Shown here one piece after another: positions 5,018-7,741 of a stretch of 7,741 nt of DNA. The translations under genes and the position numbers were made by a program. The DNA lies in contig JANWJO010000126.1 of assembly GCA_025449435.1 (NCBI GenBank), positions 1 through 7,741 on the forward strand. Direction: 5' to 3'. Under the pieces are notes generated by a model, which had not been told where the DNA came from, searched no databases, and saw only the letters and a program-made list of their open reading frames with translations. How positions within the stretch are numbered: position 1 is the stretch's first letter; every line of letters begins with the position of its first letter. Source of the DNA: Chloroflexota bacterium. GTDB taxonomy: Bacteria; Chloroflexota; UBA4733.

Positions 5018-7449
5018 GAGTGATGCCAGCTCCAGCCTGTAACTTCAGGCAGGTCGACGCCGTGCTCGCGGATGTAGGCGTGGTGCTCGTCCAGCTTACT
5101 CAAACAGTAGGTGATCAGCGTGTCGCGGTTGCGCTCCACGCTGGGGTTGCCGCGGGCTGCGCTCGCCACTCGCATAGCCAGGTGATAGCGGCTGGTTTCA
5201 TTGCGAACTTGCATATCGAAGGGCGTCGTGGTGGTGCCCGATTCGGTATAGCCGGCAATCTGCACGCGCGCAGCTCCCGGGCGGTCAAACAGGAGGAGCT
5301 TTACCGTGGCGGGATAGCCGTGAAACGAGAAGATAACCGGGCGATCCTCGGTAAACACTTCCTGGAAGGTCGCATCGTCGGGCGCGTGTGGGTACTGGCT
5401 ACGATCCCCCAGCACGTTGAGTTCTCCCACATTGACATAACGAAGGTTCAAGTCGGGCAAGAACTGGCGCAGGAGGCCGGCAGCGGCGAGCGTCTCCAAC
5501 GTGGGGTGGTCGCCGGCGGCGGCGAGCACCACGTCAGGGCGCTGGACGTTCCCGTTGGACGCCCAGTGCCAGATGGCCATGCCGGTGCGTGCCTGGGCGA
5601 GCGCTTCGCCGAGTGACACCCACTGCGGCAGCGCCTGCTGATCCGCCACCACGACGTTGATGCGATCGGTGCTTTGTAAGCATTCGTGCATCGTCACCAG
5701 GAGGCTACTCGCATCGGCGGGAAGGAACACGCGGATAAAGCGCTGCTCGCGCCCTTTACTCAGCAAGTTATGGAGGAATCCCGGGTTTTGGTGGGACAGG
5801 CCGTTGTGATCTTGCCGCCACCCAGTACTCGAGAGGAGATAATTCAAAGAGGGGAGGGGTGGGCGCCAGGAGAGCGACCAGGATTGCTCGATAAATTTCG
5901 CGTACTGGCTCACCATGCTGTCGACAATGGGGAGGAATGCTTCATACGAGGGAAACAGCCCGTGACGGCCGGTGAGCACGTAGCCTTGGAGCCAGCCTTG
6001 GCAAGTGTGCTCGCTGAGCATCTCCAGCACGCGCCCGCCTGGCCCCACCGCCTCGTCGTGTGCGCCGGTGGGCCACTCATACTCCCGGTGCGTGGCCTCC
6101 AGCACGGCGCCCAGCCGGTTGCTTTCGAGTTCATCGGGCGACACGATGCGAAAGTTGTGCGCGTGGTCGTTGAGCCGGAACACCTCACGCAATAGCGTGC
6201 CTAGCACGCCTGTCGAGGACGTGATGTTCGCGCCGCGCTTGTCGAGCTCGACCTCAGGCGCACAACTTGCCAGCGGAGGAAAGACGAGGGGTTGGCGGAT
6301 ATTGCCGCCATAGGCATGGGGATTCTGACCGATGCGGCGGTTCCCTGCTGGCACATACGCGAGCAAGCTGGTTTGCAACGCACCACTGGCATCGAAGAAA
6401 CGCTCCGGCTGATAGCTGCGCAACCACGCTTCGAGCAGCGCCAGCGATGCCGGGTTGGTGCGGGCGTCTTTTACCGGCACCTGGTGCGAGCGATAGGTGC
6501 CCGTGATCGGTATGCCGTTGGACTCGGCAATGCCGGTCCAGCCTTTGGGCGAGCGGAGGATGAGTACGGGCCAGCGCGGACAGGGCTCAGGTGAACCGGC
6601 GCGCGCAGCTGCCTGGATCCGCAAGATGTGGCCAAACGCTTGTTCGAGCGCACTCGCCATTGCCTCGTGAGCAGCCGGCTCGGCGCTCGTGCCGGTGGTG
6701 ACGAACAGGGGTAGATAGCCATAGCCGGTGAACAGGGCAGCGAGGTCAGCGTCGGACATGCTGCCGTATATCGTGCGCGACGCGATCTTGTAGTCGTTGA
6801 GGTGCACGATAGGCAGCACCGCGCCGTCGCTGGCCGGGTTTAGGTATTTGGTGCTGTGCCACGCGGTGGCAGTGGGGCCGGTTTCGGCTTCGCCATCGCC
6901 CACGATGCACGTGACCAGCAGGTTGGGATTATCGAAGGCAGCACCAAATGCCGTGGCAAGGGCATAGCCAAGCTCACCGCCTTCGTGAATGCAGCCAGGT
7001 GTTCCCGGGTTGAGGTGGCTCGGAAATCCGCCAGGCCAGCAAAAGCGTTGGATCAGGGAGCGAGCACCAGCCTGCGTACGCGGCGTGTGCAAGCCGAATT
7101 CCTCGAGCGTCCCTTCGAGAAATAAGTGGGCGAGCACGGCCGCGTGGCCGTGCCCGGGACCAACGATCAGCAGCGTTTGTGCATCGGGATGCCGGCTGAG
7201 TAGCAGGTTGAGATGTGTGTAGATGAAGTTGATGCCCGGCGCAGTACCCCAGTGGCCCAGCAGCGCCTCTTTGATGTCGGCAGGTTGAAGCGGGCGTTCG
7301 AGCAAACAGTTGTCTTTGAGGTAGATTTGGGCGGCCGAGAGGAAGTTGGTCAGGGCAAAGGTGTTGGTAGCCCAGGTGAGTTCTGGCTCCGCGAGCACCG
7401 GCTGGACCCCGCTTCTAGGATGAGACGCGCTGGCATCCGTTGCTGGCAT
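5014..7449 (-). CDS. xfp: Phosphoketolase (xylulose-5-P / fructose-6-P)
   Basis: This thiamine-diphosphate enzyme uses phosphate to cleave xylulose-5-phosphate to acetyl phosphate + glyceraldehyde-3-phosphate, and often fructose-6-phosphate to acetyl phosphate + erythrose-4-phosphate. At 811 aa it is full length for the family. Active-site landmarks line up with the bifidobacterial enzymes: GHWGT (H66), GPGHG (H100), SHLNPGTPG (H145), IHEGGELGYAL at 154-164, the cofactor motif GDGEAETGP at 184-192, RSPKGWTG at 299-306, H322 in SHQVP, NPHAYGG at 376-382, E480 in LSEHT and QDHNGLSHQNPG at 546-557 (H548, H553). The segment after HLN at 217-229 reads DYKIASRTIYG rather than the common GYKIAxPT form, suggesting a different subfamily. 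Which sugar phosphate is preferred cannot be read from sequence. The ATG start has GAAAGG 9 bases upstream. It is coupled to ackA by a four-base overlap and follows a Usp gene by 33 bases. Confidence 0.97.
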   Translation of the reverse strand: MPATDASASHPRSGVQPVLAEPELTWATNTFALTNFLSAAQIYLKDNCLLERPLQPADIKEALLGHWGTAPGINFIYTHLNLLLSRHPDAQTLLIVGPGHGHAAVLAHLFLEGTLEEFGLHTPRTQAGARSLIQRFCWPGGFPSHLNPGTPGCIHEGGELGYALATAFGAAFDNPNLLVTCIVGDGEAETGPTATAWHSTKYLNPASDGAVLPIVHLNDYKIASRTIYGSMSDADLAALFTGYGYLPLFVTTGTSAEPAAHEAMASALEQAFGHILRIQAAARAGSPEPCPRWPVLILRSPKGWTGIAESNGIPITGTYRSHQVPVKDARTNPASLALLEAWLRSYQPERFFDASGALQTSLLAYVPAGNRRIGQNPHAYGGNIRQPLVFPPLASCAPEVELDKRGANITSSTGVLGTLLREVFRLNDHAHNFRIVSPDELESNRLGAVLEATHREYEWPTGAHDEAVGPGGRVLEMLSEHTCQGWLQGYVLTGRHGLFPSYEAFLPIVDSMVSQYAKFIEQSWSLSWRPPLPSLNYLLSSTGWRQDHNGLSHQNPGFLHNLLSKGREQRFIRVFLPADASSLLVTMHECLQSTDRINVVVADQQALPQWVSLGEALAQARTGMAIWHWASNGNVQRPDVVLAAAGDHPTLETLAAAGLLRQFLPDLNLRYVNVGELNVLGDRSQYPHAPDDATFQEVFTEDRPVIFSFHGYPATVKLLLFDRPGAARVQIAGYTESGTTTTPFDMQVRNETSRYHLAMRVASAARGNPSVERNRDTLITYCLSKLDEHHAYIREHGVDLPEVTGWSWHHS

Positions 7450-7458
7450 GCTGTTCAG

Positions 7459-7464
7459 CCTTTC
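7459..7464 (-). promoter_or_regulatory. xfp ribosome binding site
   Basis: GAAAGG on the minus strand, 9 bases before the xfp ATG, lies within the 33-base gap after the Usp stop codon. The gap is too short to suggest a separate promoter, so xfp is likely read from upstream of the Usp gene. Confidence 0.6.
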
Positions 7465-7482
7465 AGCGGCGTGCCCGCAGTG

Positions 7483-7741
7483 CTACCGCAGCTTCCGTGT
7501 TGCGTCGGTCACGATAAGCACAGGTGTGCTGGCATGATGGAGCACACCGTGCGCCGTGCCGCCTAGCACCAAGCCACCCAGGCCGGTGCGGCCGTGGCTA
7601 CCCATCGCGATCCAGCCTGCGCCCAGTTCTTGCTGCACACTGAGGATGCTGTCGATCGGCCGGCCGGTGACGGCGTGCACGCTCACATCGAGCCCTTGGG
7701 CTCGCAACGGATCGGCGATGGTCGTAAGTTCGTTTTGGGCA
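7483..7741 (-). CDS. Universal stress protein (UspA family), 5' end outside window
   Basis: This is the C-terminal part, about 85 residues, of a UspA-domain protein; the reading frame remains open through the right window edge. The TTG at 7707 lies inside the domain and should not be taken as the start, because upstream codons continue a normal Usp helix (reading AKNELTTIADPLRAQGLDV). Visible landmarks are the VTGRPIDSIL strand-helix, GAGWIAMGSHGRTGLGG, and the closing PVLIV strand. The ATP-binding pattern G-2x-G-9x-G-(S/T) appears as GSHG, nine residues, then GGT, so Gly replaces the usual Ser/Thr with Thr one place later. The fold is therefore sure, but nucleotide binding is only probable. 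A single domain is about 140-150 aa; whether this is a single or tandem-domain protein cannot be seen. The gene is upstream of and co-oriented with xfp-ackA, suggesting shared expression under energy or oxygen stress. Confidence 0.92.
   Translation of the reverse strand, partial: AQNELTTIADPLRAQGLDVSVHAVTGRPIDSILSVQQELGAGWIAMGSHGRTGLGGLVLGGTAHGVLHHASTPVLIVTDATRKLR

Noticed and set aside
4990..5616. 208-codon plus-strand frame opposite the end of xfp
   Set aside because: It is antisense to the conserved C-terminal domain of phosphoketolase and is not recognisable as any protein.
5686..6195. 169-codon plus-strand frame opposite xfp
   Set aside because: It is a shadow of the xfp coding frame, with no supporting ribosome binding site or motif.
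1..7741. Mobile element, phage, CRISPR array, toxin-antitoxin or defence system
   Set aside because: No transposase, integrase, direct-repeat array, terminal inverted repeats or defence-protein motif was found; all long frames resolve to metabolic, transport or stress genes.

Overview
The window is gene-dense, GC-rich bacterial chromosomal DNA. Coding density is near 97%, Shine-Dalgarno sites are AG-rich, and GTG starts are used at three genes. No tRNA, rRNA, CRISPR array, insertion sequence or phage gene is visible. The organism cannot be fixed from this sequence. The NagA, 14-helix MFS and phosphoketolase sequences look like those of Chloroflexota or a similar GC-rich lineage. That is an impression from remembered family sequences, not a search result.

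Left half, plus strand (87-3799). A 258-aa membrane protein of the COG4280 type has an internal duplication and paired ExxE motifs. It is followed after 18 bases by a 69-aa protein with two predicted membrane helices, and after another 23 bases by nagA (N-acetylglucosamine-6-phosphate deacetylase, GTG start with a strong ribosome binding site). These three look like one transcription unit. After a 135-base gap comes a 458-aa drug:H+ antiporter-like MFS transporter.

Right half, minus strand (7741-3800). A universal stress protein gene, cut by the right edge of the window, is followed after 33 bases by xfp (phosphoketolase, 811 aa) and then ackA (acetate kinase, 405 aa). The last two overlap by four bases (GTGA), so they are probably translationally coupled. 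Xfp splits xylulose-5-phosphate and/or fructose-6-phosphate into acetyl phosphate plus a sugar phosphate. AckA then converts acetyl phosphate and ADP into acetate and ATP. Together they form a short ATP-yielding carbon-dissimilation branch, here linked to a stress protein.

The two halves converge at 3799/3800 with no spacer: the stop codons of the MFS gene and ackA abut and form the palindrome TAGCTA. The part most likely to hold undescribed biology is the pair of the COG4280-like protein and its 69-aa neighbour. The rest is recognisable metabolism with some unusual sequence details.
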